Shown in pieces: positions 37,177-44,680 of a DNA stretch of 64,000 nucleotides; position 1 is the first letter of the stretch; each line of letters opens with the position of its first letter. The translations under genes were made by a program, and so were the position numbers. The notes beneath the pieces were generated by a model. The model was not told the origin of the DNA, made no database searches, and was given only the letters and a program-made list of their open reading frames with translations. Origin of the DNA: DATFXM01 sp035315885 (GTDB taxonomy: Bacteria; Acidobacteriota; Blastocatellia; UBA7656); assembly GCA_035315885.1 (NCBI GenBank), contig DATFXM010000095.1, positions 1 to 64,000 of the forward strand, given 5' to 3'.

Positions 37177-37860
37177 ATGAAACCCGTGCCCGTGATGCTC
37201 GCGACCTTACTGCTCGTGACCGTTTTGCTCGCGACAGCTTCGCCATCAAGAGCCTGGCCGCTTCAGGCCAGATCAAAAGCTGTCGATCGCTCTTTGACTG
37301 AACCAGAACGCTCCTTGGTTGAACATGATTTCCGCGCGGATCCCGCCGAGAACGAGGATGACCGCGTGCCGTCAGATAGTGTTGTTGTCAGCCGCTCGAC
37401 TCGCCTTGATGACGTGTTGCGGAAAGGGACTCCCGAGTTCGCCATCTCTACATTCAGCCCGTCCGTTGTCAACGAGTTTCGATCGGCGTGGCGCTCTGTG
37501 GGGGGAGGCACATCACCACACGAAAGCGTCATCTTGATTCTTCGCATGTACGACGGCACTTACTCCGCGAGAAGACAGAAACAAACGTACGAGTATCACG
37601 CCTCGACGTTCGCATGGCACCCGGCTACGGTGGCGGTAGTACACACTCATCCCAACACGTGCCCCGCAGCGCCGCAGCCGCAGGACGAGGCGATCGCGGA
37701 CAAGTATCACGTTCCGATGTTCACTATCACCAACAGAGGGATGTTCGTCTACGACCCGACGACTCGAAAGACGACGAAAGTGATGGAGGGACTGGAGTGG
37801 CTCGATCAGCACAAGTGGGCGGGCAGAGCGCTATTGGCAGAGCGAAATGCCTCCAACTGA
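37177..37860 (+). CDS. exported JAB/MPN-like protein, function unknown
   Basis: A 227-residue protein with a signal peptide (VMLATLLLVTVLLATASPSRA). The C-terminal half resembles the JAB fold: VILILRMYDGTYSARRQ, ATVAVVHTHPNTCPAAPQPQDEAIAD as the metal loop (read in two parts), HVPMFTITNRGMFVYDP. The H-x-H is present, but the next Asp is one residue further away than in the standard H-x-H-x10-D, so metal binding is not certain. A DUF4329-like family is possible. GGAGG lies ten bases upstream. No partner gene is evident. Confidence 0.75.
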   Translation: MKPVPVMLATLLLVTVLLATASPSRAWPLQARSKAVDRSLTEPERSLVEHDFRADPAENEDDRVPSDSVVVSRSTRLDDVLRKGTPEFAISTFSPSVVNEFRSAWRSVGGGTSPHESVILILRMYDGTYSARRQKQTYEYHASTFAWHPATVAVVHTHPNTCPAAPQPQDEAIADKYHVPMFTITNRGMFVYDPTTRKTTKVMEGLEWLDQHKWAGRALLAERNASN

Positions 37861-37878
37861 ACGACTGTTCGTCCGTAA

Positions 37879-38046
37879 AAGAGTCCATCTGATCCCGGGT
37901 TTAGCCCGTTCATCCCAAAGTTGTATGAACCGGAGTGGACTCTTCTTAAACTCGACAAGGCCGGCGGGATTTTCGGAGAGTTAACCGGCTTTCATAGCTT
38001 CAACAAGTTCGCAGTCATTATTCGATATTTGAAGTCGCGTCGTTGA
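37879..38046 (+). pseudogene. possible remnant of a short coding sequence
   Basis: The frame between TAA at 37876 and TGA at 38044 translates to a protein-like stretch (PFIPKLYEPEWTLLKLDKAG, GIFGELTGFHSFNKFAVIIR) with no ATG/GTG start; one TTG is possible. I do not recognise it. It could be the 3' end of a lost gene. Confidence 0.3.
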
Positions 38047-38195
38047 TCCATCGGATCGATAACGACAACGAATTTACCGCCACGTTCGGCCAGAGTGTGC
38101 CGCTGGATTCGTGGGAGTCGCCGAGATCGCCTCGGCTGCTTTCAACGAGTTCGGCCGAGCGCCTGGCGGTATAGTTCTCCTGGTGCTCAGCCTCG

Positions 38196-38227
38196 GAGGG
38201 GCCGGGCCGTCCTGCACTCGGCCCCTC
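38196..38227 (+). other. 9-bp stem in GC-rich leader
   Basis: GAGGGGCCG and CGGCCCCTC are separated by 14 bases. Together with the ATAAGCCG/CGGCTTAT stem (38333-38371) it suggests folded RNA upstream of the terminator at 38431. Confidence 0.5.
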
Positions 38228-38430
38228 GACTACGGTTGCACGTTATGGTGACCCCCCGGCTGGGCGCCGGCGCTTTCTTGAGAGGCCGCCGGGCACGAGT
38301 TTTTCCAGGGTTTTGCCTCCTGAGAGATTCCGATAAGCCGGCTGGAAGAGGTGCAATGCGCTTCGGCTTATGAATGAGTTCAAAACGGTTTTCTACTTCT
38401 CCTAAAGAAGGGTCATTAACTCTTCCTCCT

Positions 38431-38459
38431 GGGAGCTCGGCGTCGGGCTCCCTTTTTTT
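38431..38459 (+). terminator. intrinsic terminator
   Basis: The stem GGGAGC/GCTCCC with a ten-base loop is followed at once by seven T. This is the clearest rho-independent terminator in the window. No recognised gene lies just upstream, so it may end a non-coding transcript or a long 3' UTR of the JAB-like gene. Confidence 0.75.
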
Positions 38460-38513
38460 AGTTCTGAGTTCTGAGTGCCAAACACTAAGCGTTCGCACTC
38501 AGAACTCAGAACT
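38460..38513. repeat. TTCTGAG perfect inverted repeat
   Basis: The arms, 19 bases each and perfectly complementary (AGTTCTGAGTTCTGAGTGC and its reverse complement), flank 16 bases. A further CTCAGAACT word follows. It lies directly after the terminator, starting at the end of its T-tract. Confidence 0.9.
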
Positions 38514-38616
38514 CAGAACTGATAACTCCTCCCTCCTCCTTCCTCATTGGGATCGACTTCTGTTAGCTCTTGCTGCATACTGCTGTCCTGTACGAGCAGC
38601 TCTCGGAGGGAACAAA

Positions 38617-39249
38617 ATGGCTAAAGCGAAGTCGTCTCCCATTAAATCGATCTACAGCGTTCATCCCGGAGTGAAGATGACCGTCGAATGGATCGCGACG
38701 CTCAAGCAGAAGACTGGCCGTTCGCTCGACGAATGGCTGGCGTTCGTCAAGAAATCCGGCCCGAAAACCGAGAAGGAACGGCGCGTCTGGCTCAAGAATG
38801 AGCACAACCTCGGAGCAAATACCGCCTGGTGGATTGCCGAACGCGCAGAAGGCCGCGGCCTCGAAACCTCCGATCCCGATGCCTATCTCAAAGCGGCGCA
38901 CGAGTACGTAGAAGCTCAGTTCGACGGCAAGAAACAAGCCTTACGCCCACTCTACGATGAACTGCTGAAAATCGCTCTCAAGCTCGGCGATGATGTGAAG
39001 GCGTGTCCGTGCAAGAACATCGTCCCCTTGTATCGCAACCACGTCTTTGCGCAACTCAAGGCGACTACTCAGACGCGGATAGATCTCGGCCTTGCACTGG
39101 GAAACGACAAGGCACCCAAGAGGCTCATTGACACCGGAGGGTACGAAAAGAAGGACCGAATCACTCGTCGAATCCCAATCGAATCTCCTAAGGATATCGA
39201 CGACGAGGTCTGTCGTTGGTTGAAGATCGCCTACGAGCGCGACGCATAA
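38617..39249 (+). CDS. DUF4287/DUF5655 domain protein
   Basis: A 210-residue protein. The N-terminal 70 residues are DUF4287-like (TVEWIATLKQKTGRSLDEWL, AFVKKSGPKTEKERRVWLKN, LGANTAWWIAERAEG). The C-terminal 110 residues are DUF5655-like (ALRPLYDELLKIALKLGDDV, ACPCKNIVPLYRNHVFAQLK, RIPIESPKDIDDEVCRWLKI). Both are uncharacterised domains often found with YdhG/DUF1801-type proteins. GGAGG is located eight bases before ATG 38617; the longer open frame upstream is repeat DNA. Confidence 0.9.
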   Translation: MAKAKSSPIKSIYSVHPGVKMTVEWIATLKQKTGRSLDEWLAFVKKSGPKTEKERRVWLKNEHNLGANTAWWIAERAEGRGLETSDPDAYLKAAHEYVEAQFDGKKQALRPLYDELLKIALKLGDDVKACPCKNIVPLYRNHVFAQLKATTQTRIDLGLALGNDKAPKRLIDTGGYEKKDRITRRIPIESPKDIDDEVCRWLKIAYERDA

Positions 39250-39300
39250 GATGCTCTGAAGTATCGCAATCGCATTTGAAATCTGAAATCTGAAATTTCC

Positions 39301-39930
39301 TCAGGGGGAAAGGCGTTCGATACTCCAGCCCCCCTCGAGCGCCGTATAACGTAGTCGATCGTGCAAACGGCTCGGGCGATTTTGCCAGAACTCTATCCAC
39401 CACGGCAAAAGCCGATAGCCACCCCAATAATCAGGCAGCGGAATCTTCTTACCGCGGAATTCCCGTTCTAACGCACTCATTCTTGCCTCGAGCACCTCTC
39501 TCCCGCTTATCACCTTGCTCTGCTCCGACGCGAGCGCTCCAAGCTGACTGTCAATCGGACGAGTGTGGAAGTAGGCGTCCGACTCCTCACGCGACGTCCT
39601 GGTGACCGTGCCGCTTATTCGAACCTGCCGGCCAAGTTCCGACCAGTAAAACACCAGCGCCGCTCGAGCGTTCGCAGCCAGCTCCACTCCCTTCTGGCTC
39701 TCGTAGTTTGTATAGAACACAAACCCTCGTTCATCGAAGCCCTTCAGCAGCACGACTCGCGCGGACGGCGTCCCGTCGAGTGTTGAAGTCGCAAGCGTCA
39801 TCGCATTCGGCAGTTCCATGCCCGTGGCAATCGCCTGTTCATACCACCTCCTGAATTGAACGAACGGGTCAGGGTCCGCATTGCTCTTGGTAAGCGGACT
39901 CGCGATCACCTCATTTTTGTCTTCGGACAT
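39301..39930 (-). CDS. pdxH: pyridoxamine 5'-phosphate oxidase
   Basis: A 209-residue flavoprotein of the PdxH family, which makes pyridoxal 5'-phosphate from PNP or PMP with FMN and oxygen. Family stretches are ATSTLDGTPSARVVLLKGFD, GFVFYTNYESQKGVELAANA, ALVFYWSELGRQVRISGTV, SDAYFHTRPIDSQLGALAS and the C-terminal signature EFWQNRPSRLHDRLRY. The length matches the E. coli enzyme. The YbaK-type gene lies 24 bases upstream on the same strand, probably in one transcript. Confidence 0.96.
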   Translation of the reverse strand: MSEDKNEVIASPLTKSNADPDPFVQFRRWYEQAIATGMELPNAMTLATSTLDGTPSARVVLLKGFDERGFVFYTNYESQKGVELAANARAALVFYWSELGRQVRISGTVTRTSREESDAYFHTRPIDSQLGALASEQSKVISGREVLEARMSALEREFRGKKIPLPDYWGGYRLLPWWIEFWQNRPSRLHDRLRYTALEGGWSIERLSP

Positions 39931-39954
39931 CCCTGAGTCTTTGCCTTTCTGGTT

Positions 39955-40443
39955 TCATCCGGGTATCGCAACGTTGACGAGCGTTACGCTGAACACTCTC
40001 TTAAGCTCCTGAGGATCGATCGACACGAGAAACCCTCGCTTGCCGCCGTTGATGTAGATTTCGTCCAACTCGAAGATGCTGGCCTCTGCATATATCGGCA
40101 ACGATTTTCTTGTGCCGAACGGACTGCAACCTCCAACCATATACCCGGTGACCTTCTGCACGAACGCCGGATCACATGGCATCATGGCTTTTACTCCGAC
40201 AGCTCTGGCAAATTCCTTCGTAGAAACTTCGCAATCTCCGTGCATCAGAATGATCAGTGGATCGCGCCGCTCTGTCTGCATCACTAGCGTCTTTATGACG
40301 TTGTGCTCCGATACTCCGAGCTCGCTTGCAGAGCGCTCGGTTCCGCCGTGCTCTTCGTACTTGTAAAGGTGCGGCTGAAAACTGACTTTATGATCGCGTA
40401 GAAAACGAACCCCGGCCGTTACAGGGCAAGTTGTCTTGTCCAT
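39955..40443 (-). CDS. ybaK: YbaK/EbsC-type aminoacyl-tRNA deacylase
   Basis: A 162-residue protein of the YbaK/prolyl-tRNA synthetase editing family. Visible: TCPVTAGVRFLRDHKVSFQP, HGGTERSASELGVSEHNVIK, TLVMQTERRDPLIILMHGDC, the conserved Lys in VSTKEFARAVG, and the Gly-Gly stretch GYMVGGCSPFGTRKSLPI. The family hydrolyses mischarged Cys-tRNAPro or related species. It is followed by pdxH on the same strand. Confidence 0.93.
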   Translation of the reverse strand: MDKTTCPVTAGVRFLRDHKVSFQPHLYKYEEHGGTERSASELGVSEHNVIKTLVMQTERRDPLIILMHGDCEVSTKEFARAVGVKAMMPCDPAFVQKVTGYMVGGCSPFGTRKSLPIYAEASIFELDEIYINGGKRGFLVSIDPQELKRVFSVTLVNVAIPG

Positions 40444-40567
40444 CGAGAGCCAAGTTTAGCAGCGCCGGCGCGCCGAAGGAATGGCCTGAATTGCCTGATC
40501 AAAAACCATACGAAACTCATTCGTCGCCTCACGAGTAAGAGTATTGCCCGGGCAATCATTATATACC

Positions 40568-40597
40568 TTGACAAGCATATGCGCCGTAGGGCATATT
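40568..40597 (+). promoter_or_regulatory. promoter and operator-like dyad of the ArsR gene
   Basis: TTGACA (40568-40573) and CATATT (40592-40597) are 18 bases apart. A dyad ATATGC/GCATAT (40577-40596) fills the spacer, where a small ArsR-type repressor could bind. Transcription should start at about 40604, next to the GTG at 40605, so the mRNA may be leaderless. Confidence 0.5.
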
Positions 40598-40604
40598 AGG
40601 AACC

Positions 40605-40949
40605 GTGGAAACTGTTTTCGAAATCATTGCGGAGCCGAACCGCCGCGCGATATTGAGTCTGCTGGTCTCGTCACAACAGTCGGTTGGAGAGATCGAGCGC
40701 CAGCTTCGTATGTCGCAGCCGACCGTGTCAAAGCACCTGCGAGTGCTGCGAGAGGCCGGTTTTGTGGAATCCACGGTGGATGCACAGCGACGTCTCTACC
40801 GACTGAAACCTGAACCGTTTCAGGAGGTGGATGCCTGGCTGGCTCAGTTCCGCCGGTTCTGGTCCGCTCACGTAGATGCTCTCGAACGACACCTCGACCG
40901 CATGGATCAATCAACACCAACCAAAAGGAAGAAAGGGAAAAAAAGATGA
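40605..40949 (+). CDS. ArsR-family transcriptional regulator
   Basis: A 114-residue winged-helix protein. Marks are IIAEPNRRAILSLLVSSQQS, VGEIERQLRMSQPTVSKHLR (recognition helix) and VLREAGFVESTVDAQRRLYR. There is no metal-binding Cys pair (no ELCVCDL), so it is of the non-metal ArsR group that is usually paired with an AHSA1/SRPBCC protein, as here. The GTG start sits next to the predicted transcription start. Its stop overlaps the next ATG in ATGA. Confidence 0.92.
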   Translation: METVFEIIAEPNRRAILSLLVSSQQSVGEIERQLRMSQPTVSKHLRVLREAGFVESTVDAQRRLYRLKPEPFQEVDAWLAQFRRFWSAHVDALERHLDRMDQSTPTKRKKGKKR

Positions 40950-41473
40950 CCAATCGTGAGCAGTACAAACCGGGTCCGGCAAGCGGGGCGCAGGTACGAA
41001 AGGAAGGAGAGAAGTGGACGCTCATTCTCGTCAGAGATCTGCGCCACTCGCCGGAAAAAGTCTGGCAGGCGCTTACCGATCCAGCGCATCTACGCGAGTG
41101 GGCTCCCTTTGAAGTCGACGGGAGTTTGGGTACAGCTGGTGCCGCGGTAAATGTCACCTGGATGGGAACGCCCACCCCGCTGGAAACAAGAGTGACGCGA
41201 GCCGACGCTCAAGAGCTGCTTGAGTACGACGATATCCGATGGGAGCTCGAAGCCTTTGCCGATGGCACGCGCTTGACGCTGTGGCACAACATCGATCGCC
41301 GTTTCATCGCGTGGGGTGCTGCCGGCTGGCACATTTGTTTCGATGTTCTGGACTTCCTTCTGAGCGGAACTCCCATTGGCCGCATTGCTGGTGGTGAGGC
41401 GATGCAGTTCGGTGACTGGCGGCGGCTGAGAGACGAGTACGCCAAGCAGTTCGGTGTCGAAACGCCCAACTGA
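40946..41473 (+). CDS. SRPBCC/AHSA1-type ligand-binding protein
   Basis: A 175-residue START-fold protein of the AHSA1 (activator of Hsp90 ATPase homologue 1-like) family. Marks are LILVRDLRHSPEKVWQALTD, PAHLREWAPFEVDGSLGTAG, DDIRWELEAFADGTRLTLWH and a C-terminal helix ending FGVETPN. The family binds hydrophobic ligands; the actual ligand is unknown. It overlaps the ArsR gene by four bases, the usual operon in many bacteria. A 9-bp hairpin lies 33 bases after the stop. Confidence 0.92.
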   Translation: MTNREQYKPGPASGAQVRKEGEKWTLILVRDLRHSPEKVWQALTDPAHLREWAPFEVDGSLGTAGAAVNVTWMGTPTPLETRVTRADAQELLEYDDIRWELEAFADGTRLTLWHNIDRRFIAWGAAGWHICFDVLDFLLSGTPIGRIAGGEAMQFGDWRRLRDEYAKQFGVETPN

Positions 41474-41505
41474 CAACCCAAAGTGGCTGAGGAATTCTGA
41501 ATCGA

Positions 41506-41529
41506 GGTGCATCGCAAAAACGATGCACC
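41506..41529 (+). terminator. hairpin after the AHSA1 gene
   Basis: GGTGCATCG and its exact complement flank the loop CAAAAA. There is no T-tract, so it may be a weak or rho-assisted terminator, or a 3' stabiliser. Confidence 0.5.
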
Positions 41530-41645
41530 AAACACGCTCTACCATGAATACCCCACTTGGAGCGTGCAGGTGGGTAGCGTCCTCTTCAGCTTCACTGTAA
41601 GTTCAGGAGCGAAGAGACCGAAGACCAAATCCAAGGAGTGACATT

Positions 41646-41933
41646 ATGGCCCAGTCAGCCTACGCAGCAAGCATCAAGAAGCGAAGCATCGCGCGTACGA
41701 TTGTTCGCTGGACTCACATCATCTTTGGCATTCCGATAGTCGGTTATATTTATAGTCCGTTCAAGGAACTTCCAAATTACGCCCCCGTTGTTCGGTATAT
41801 CGCCATTCCTGTAATTCTCCTGTCGGGACTTTGGATGTGGAAAGGCCATGTCCTTCAACGACTCATTTCGAAGCAATCGGCCTATCAAGACGCGGTGGCG
41901 AGCCGGTCGGTTGCGATGCAGGAGGATCAATAA
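41646..41933 (+). CDS. small membrane protein, unknown
   Basis: A 95-residue protein with two hydrophobic segments (TIVRWTHIIFGIPIVGYIY and VVRYIAIPVILLSGLWMW), probably spanning the inner membrane twice. I do not recognise a named family, though the layout resembles short cytochrome b-like or DUF membrane proteins. AAGGAG is seven bases before the ATG. Its stop touches the start of the next gene (TAA directly followed by ATG), so they form one unit. DNA here is more A+T-rich than the surroundings. Confidence 0.75.
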   Translation: MAQSAYAASIKKRSIARTIVRWTHIIFGIPIVGYIYSPFKELPNYAPVVRYIAIPVILLSGLWMWKGHVLQRLISKQSAYQDAVASRSVAMQEDQ

Positions 41934-42521
41934 ATGAACAGAATGAATCAGAAGGTTGATTCCTTTCTCGGTAGAGCTAAGAAGTGGAAGGAAGAATTTG
42001 AGAAATTGAGAATGATTGTTCTTGACTGTGGGCTGACCGAAGAATTGAAGTGGGGCGTTCCTTGTTACACGCTTCAGAACAAGAACGTAGTCTTGATACA
42101 TGGATTCAAGGAGTACTGTGCGCTTCTGTTTTTCAAAGGCGCCTTGTTACAGGATGCTAATGGGATTCTGATCCAGCAAACGGAAAATGTGCAGTCGGCG
42201 CGCCAGATTCGGTTCAACAGTGTTCGGGAGATTGTAAAGATGAAACCCATCTTGAAGGCCTATATTCAGGAGGCCGTTGAAATGGAAAAGGCCGGCTTGA
42301 AGGTGAAGTACAAGAAGACTTCGGACTTCAAGATTCCCGAAGAACTCCAGAATAAGATGGATGAGATCTCCGCCTTGAGAGAGACTTTTTATGCATTGAC
42401 GCCGGGAAGGCAAAGAGCTTACATCTTTTATTTTTCTCAACCCAAACAATCCAAAACCAGGCAGGCTAGAGTTGAAAAATGTATTCAACAGATTCTCGAT
42501 GGAAAAGGATTAGATGATTAG
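41934..42521 (+). CDS. YdeI/DUF1801-type protein
   Basis: A 195-residue soluble protein. The N-terminal 110 residues match the DUF1801/YdhG fold (FEKLRMIVLDCGLTEELKWG, VPCYTLQNKNVVLIHGFKEY, CALLFFKGALLQDANGIL). The C-terminal part has the YdeI/OmpD-associated pattern (IPEELQNKMDEISALRETFY, LTPGRQRAYIFYFSQPKQSK). Function is uncharacterised. The gene is visibly A+T-rich and uses AT-ending codons more than its neighbours, suggesting recent transfer, probably together with the small membrane protein upstream. Confidence 0.9.
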   Translation: MNRMNQKVDSFLGRAKKWKEEFEKLRMIVLDCGLTEELKWGVPCYTLQNKNVVLIHGFKEYCALLFFKGALLQDANGILIQQTENVQSARQIRFNSVREIVKMKPILKAYIQEAVEMEKAGLKVKYKKTSDFKIPEELQNKMDEISALRETFYALTPGRQRAYIFYFSQPKQSKTRQARVEKCIQQILDGKGLDD

Positions 42522-42538
42522 TAATGTCGGCGTTGTCT

Positions 42539-43282
42539 TCAAGACGCCATCTTGCGCCCGGTTATTATCACCGCAATGCCCGCGAGGAGGACCGGAAGCA
42601 ACCACGCCCAGTCGGGCAGCCACGAGACCGCTGCCGCGCCGGCAACGCAGCCTGCGAAGAAGCCGATGAGAACTCTCAGGGCGTTTTGCAGCCGCTCTCG
42701 AGCGTCCTTCGTCAGCGGCTCGCCCGGCGATAGCGTGTCCAAAAGCGAGAGCACGCTGTTGGTAAGGTTGCCGGTCATCACCGCCGTAGACGGCGCCCGA
42801 GGCACTGCGAGCCGCAAAAGGGCGAACTGGCAGGCCATTGCCGATACAGCGATCATCGCAGTGACGCCTGACACCAATCCCTGCGGTTTCGCCGATGGAT
42901 GGTAGATCACTCCAACGATCAGAACGCAAGCAAGCAGCGCGAACTGAACAAGAAGAAGAGGGGTGGCTAAGACTGGCCCGCGCCGGTCGAGCGCTTTGGC
43001 GATCACCCAAACGGCCGCGACGGCGCCGATGTAGACGGGAACTGCAAGCACCTGCGCCAGGTTCGGCGGTCCGCCACGCACCAGCAGCGCCGCGATCACG
43101 ACAAGGTTGCCGGTGACATGGGCAGTAAACAACTTGCCCAGGGTAAGGTAACCAATAACGTCGACCATGCCTGCGATCAGACTGAGCAAGGGCGGCAGTC
43201 GGCTCTGCAACCGCGCCAGATCAGGACTGGCATTTGAGTACGCGAGGTCGCGCACGTGGCTGGACTCTGCCGACATTCTCAT
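42539..43282 (-). CDS. YoaK/DUF1275-family membrane protein
   Basis: About 247 residues, six or so hydrophobic helices. DUF1275 marks are LLSLIAGMVDVIGYLTLGKL, FTAHVTGNLVVIAALLVRGG, VTAMIAVSAMACQFALLRLA and AVMTGNLTNSVLSLLDTL. Function is not firmly known. ATG 43282 has GGAG six bases upstream; a GTG at 43294 is possible. It follows the ThrE-like gene by about 12 bases on the same strand, so both are likely expressed together. Confidence 0.9.
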   Translation of the reverse strand: MRMSAESSHVRDLAYSNASPDLARLQSRLPPLLSLIAGMVDVIGYLTLGKLFTAHVTGNLVVIAALLVRGGPPNLAQVLAVPVYIGAVAAVWVIAKALDRRGPVLATPLLLVQFALLACVLIVGVIYHPSAKPQGLVSGVTAMIAVSAMACQFALLRLAVPRAPSTAVMTGNLTNSVLSLLDTLSPGEPLTKDARERLQNALRVLIGFFAGCVAGAAAVSWLPDWAWLLPVLLAGIAVIITGRKMAS

Positions 43283-43294
43283 CAGGCTCTCCAC

Positions 43295-44581
43295 TCAAGG
43301 TTTCGCGCTCCCGGACAGGGTGATTCGATCATAAACGACCTTCGGAACAATGACGCCGAAGCTCATACCCAGGATTATGGTGAAGGCGGTAATACCATCG
43401 GCGATCGTCGGAGCCAGGAGTTGGTCAATCGCAATGGAAGTGTCGCCAAGTTGAAAGAGTCCGCTGGCCATTCTGAACAGAAAGACGCCGGGCATCATCG
43501 ACACTACGGACGCGAATCCTATGGCGGCGAATGGCATATGGTGTCGACGAGCGATCGGAGGAAGAATCAGTCCAACCACCAAGCAGGCAACGAGGGCGCC
43601 GAGTGCCGGGCCGCCCCCAATTGCTAATGTGGACCATCTCAGCGCATGAGCCGCCATGCCTACGGCTACTGGCCATCCCAACATACGCAAGGGCATAGAG
43701 AAGAATATGCTGAAGGCGGCAACGGCGACGCCGGCTGAGATCACGTCTAGCCAAATCGGAACTTCTCTTCCGGGCACGCCCGGCGGCAATGAGACTCCGA
43801 GAAGCCCAAGGCCAAGGAGCAGACCGGCGGAGATTGCCAAAACGATGAGGCAGGCATAAACGAGCCGAGACGCACCCAGAGTGATCCGGGCTGCGATCAG
43901 GTCCATCATGCCGTTGAGCACATGCGGACCCGGCACCAGAATCATGCAGGGACAAACCGCGACCAGGCGCAGTGAAGAGCTTAGCTCATAGCGTACTGCC
44001 AGAGCGCCGACGATACCGGCCAACAGCGCCGCACAGAACGGTTGAAGAAAGGGGTTATCGCTATAACGTGCCAGCGTGCGGCGCAGAACGGCGCCGGCAG
44101 CCGCGCTGACAATTATCAGGGCCACCGCCGTGAAATGGTGGACTCCAAAGAGCACTGACAGCGCAGCCGCACCGGCGGCCGCGGCGATGGTGAACAGCCA
44201 TGTTGGCGCCGGAGGCACATGCGAAATTGTGGCGATCGTTTCTAACAGGTCGGATGGCTTGAAGCGGCCGGCAGCGTGATCGTCGATCGCCTGCAAGGCG
44301 CGGGCAACACGATCCATTTGCACGCCAGTTGGCTCGGCGATCACAAGCGACACCAAGCGGTCAGGCCCATCGGTGACCTCGAGTTGCAGTCCTTCCCAGC
44401 GGGGGATGATCGTGGCTGACAGAGCGAGACTGCCGCTCAACCGCTGAGCCGCCGCCAGGGTATCGTCCGTTGATTGGCCATTGGCGTGCAGAACCTGCGC
44501 GACTTTGAGGACGAGGTCTGACCGCTCCTCAAAGTCAATGACTTTTTGCCTGTCGGCGGCCTCTGACGTGGACAAACCCAT
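43295..44581 (-). CDS. ThrE-type threonine/serine exporter (fused halves)
   Basis: A 428-residue membrane protein. The N-terminal part is DUF1212/ThrE (ERSDLVLKVAQVLHANGQST, LALSATIIPRWEGLQLEVTD), followed by about five helices (PTWLFTIAAAAGAAALSVLF). The C-terminal part is the ThrE_2 unit with further helices (VISAGVAVAAFSIFFSMPLR, ALGALVACLVVGLILPPIA, VVSMMPGVFLFRMASGLF). In some bacteria these are two proteins; here they are one. Known members export threonine and serine. The ATG at 44581 is preferred over a TTG at 44638. Confidence 0.9.
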   Translation of the reverse strand: MGLSTSEAADRQKVIDFEERSDLVLKVAQVLHANGQSTDDTLAAAQRLSGSLALSATIIPRWEGLQLEVTDGPDRLVSLVIAEPTGVQMDRVARALQAIDDHAAGRFKPSDLLETIATISHVPPAPTWLFTIAAAAGAAALSVLFGVHHFTAVALIIVSAAAGAVLRRTLARYSDNPFLQPFCAALLAGIVGALAVRYELSSSLRLVAVCPCMILVPGPHVLNGMMDLIAARITLGASRLVYACLIVLAISAGLLLGLGLLGVSLPPGVPGREVPIWLDVISAGVAVAAFSIFFSMPLRMLGWPVAVGMAAHALRWSTLAIGGGPALGALVACLVVGLILPPIARRHHMPFAAIGFASVVSMMPGVFLFRMASGLFQLGDTSIAIDQLLAPTIADGITAFTIILGMSFGVIVPKVVYDRITLSGSAKP

Positions 44582-44680
44582 ACCTTTAGTCTCGAGACAG
44601 CGCTCGCCAAGAATCGGTCGAGCGGCTTGCAATCGCAATCCATTCCGAGCAAAGCCATGCGAACCAGGAAGGCGCGCACG

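Larger units (their letters stand above)
37861..38616. other. 756-base non-coding region with stems and terminator
   Basis: There is no convincing gene. A 55-codon frame without a good start (37879-38046) reads like a protein fragment (EPEWTLLKLDKAGGIFGEL, TGFHSFNKFAVIIRYLK) and may be a decayed gene. Further on are a 9-bp stem (38196-38227), an 8-bp stem (38333-38371), an intrinsic terminator (38431-38459) and the TTCTGAG palindrome. A structured RNA ending at the terminator is possible. Confidence 0.5.

Noticed and set aside
38331..38375. RNase P RNA, because of GATAAGCCGG and GGCTTAT words
   Set aside because: The conserved GAGGAAAGTCCGGGC core is absent on both strands nearby.
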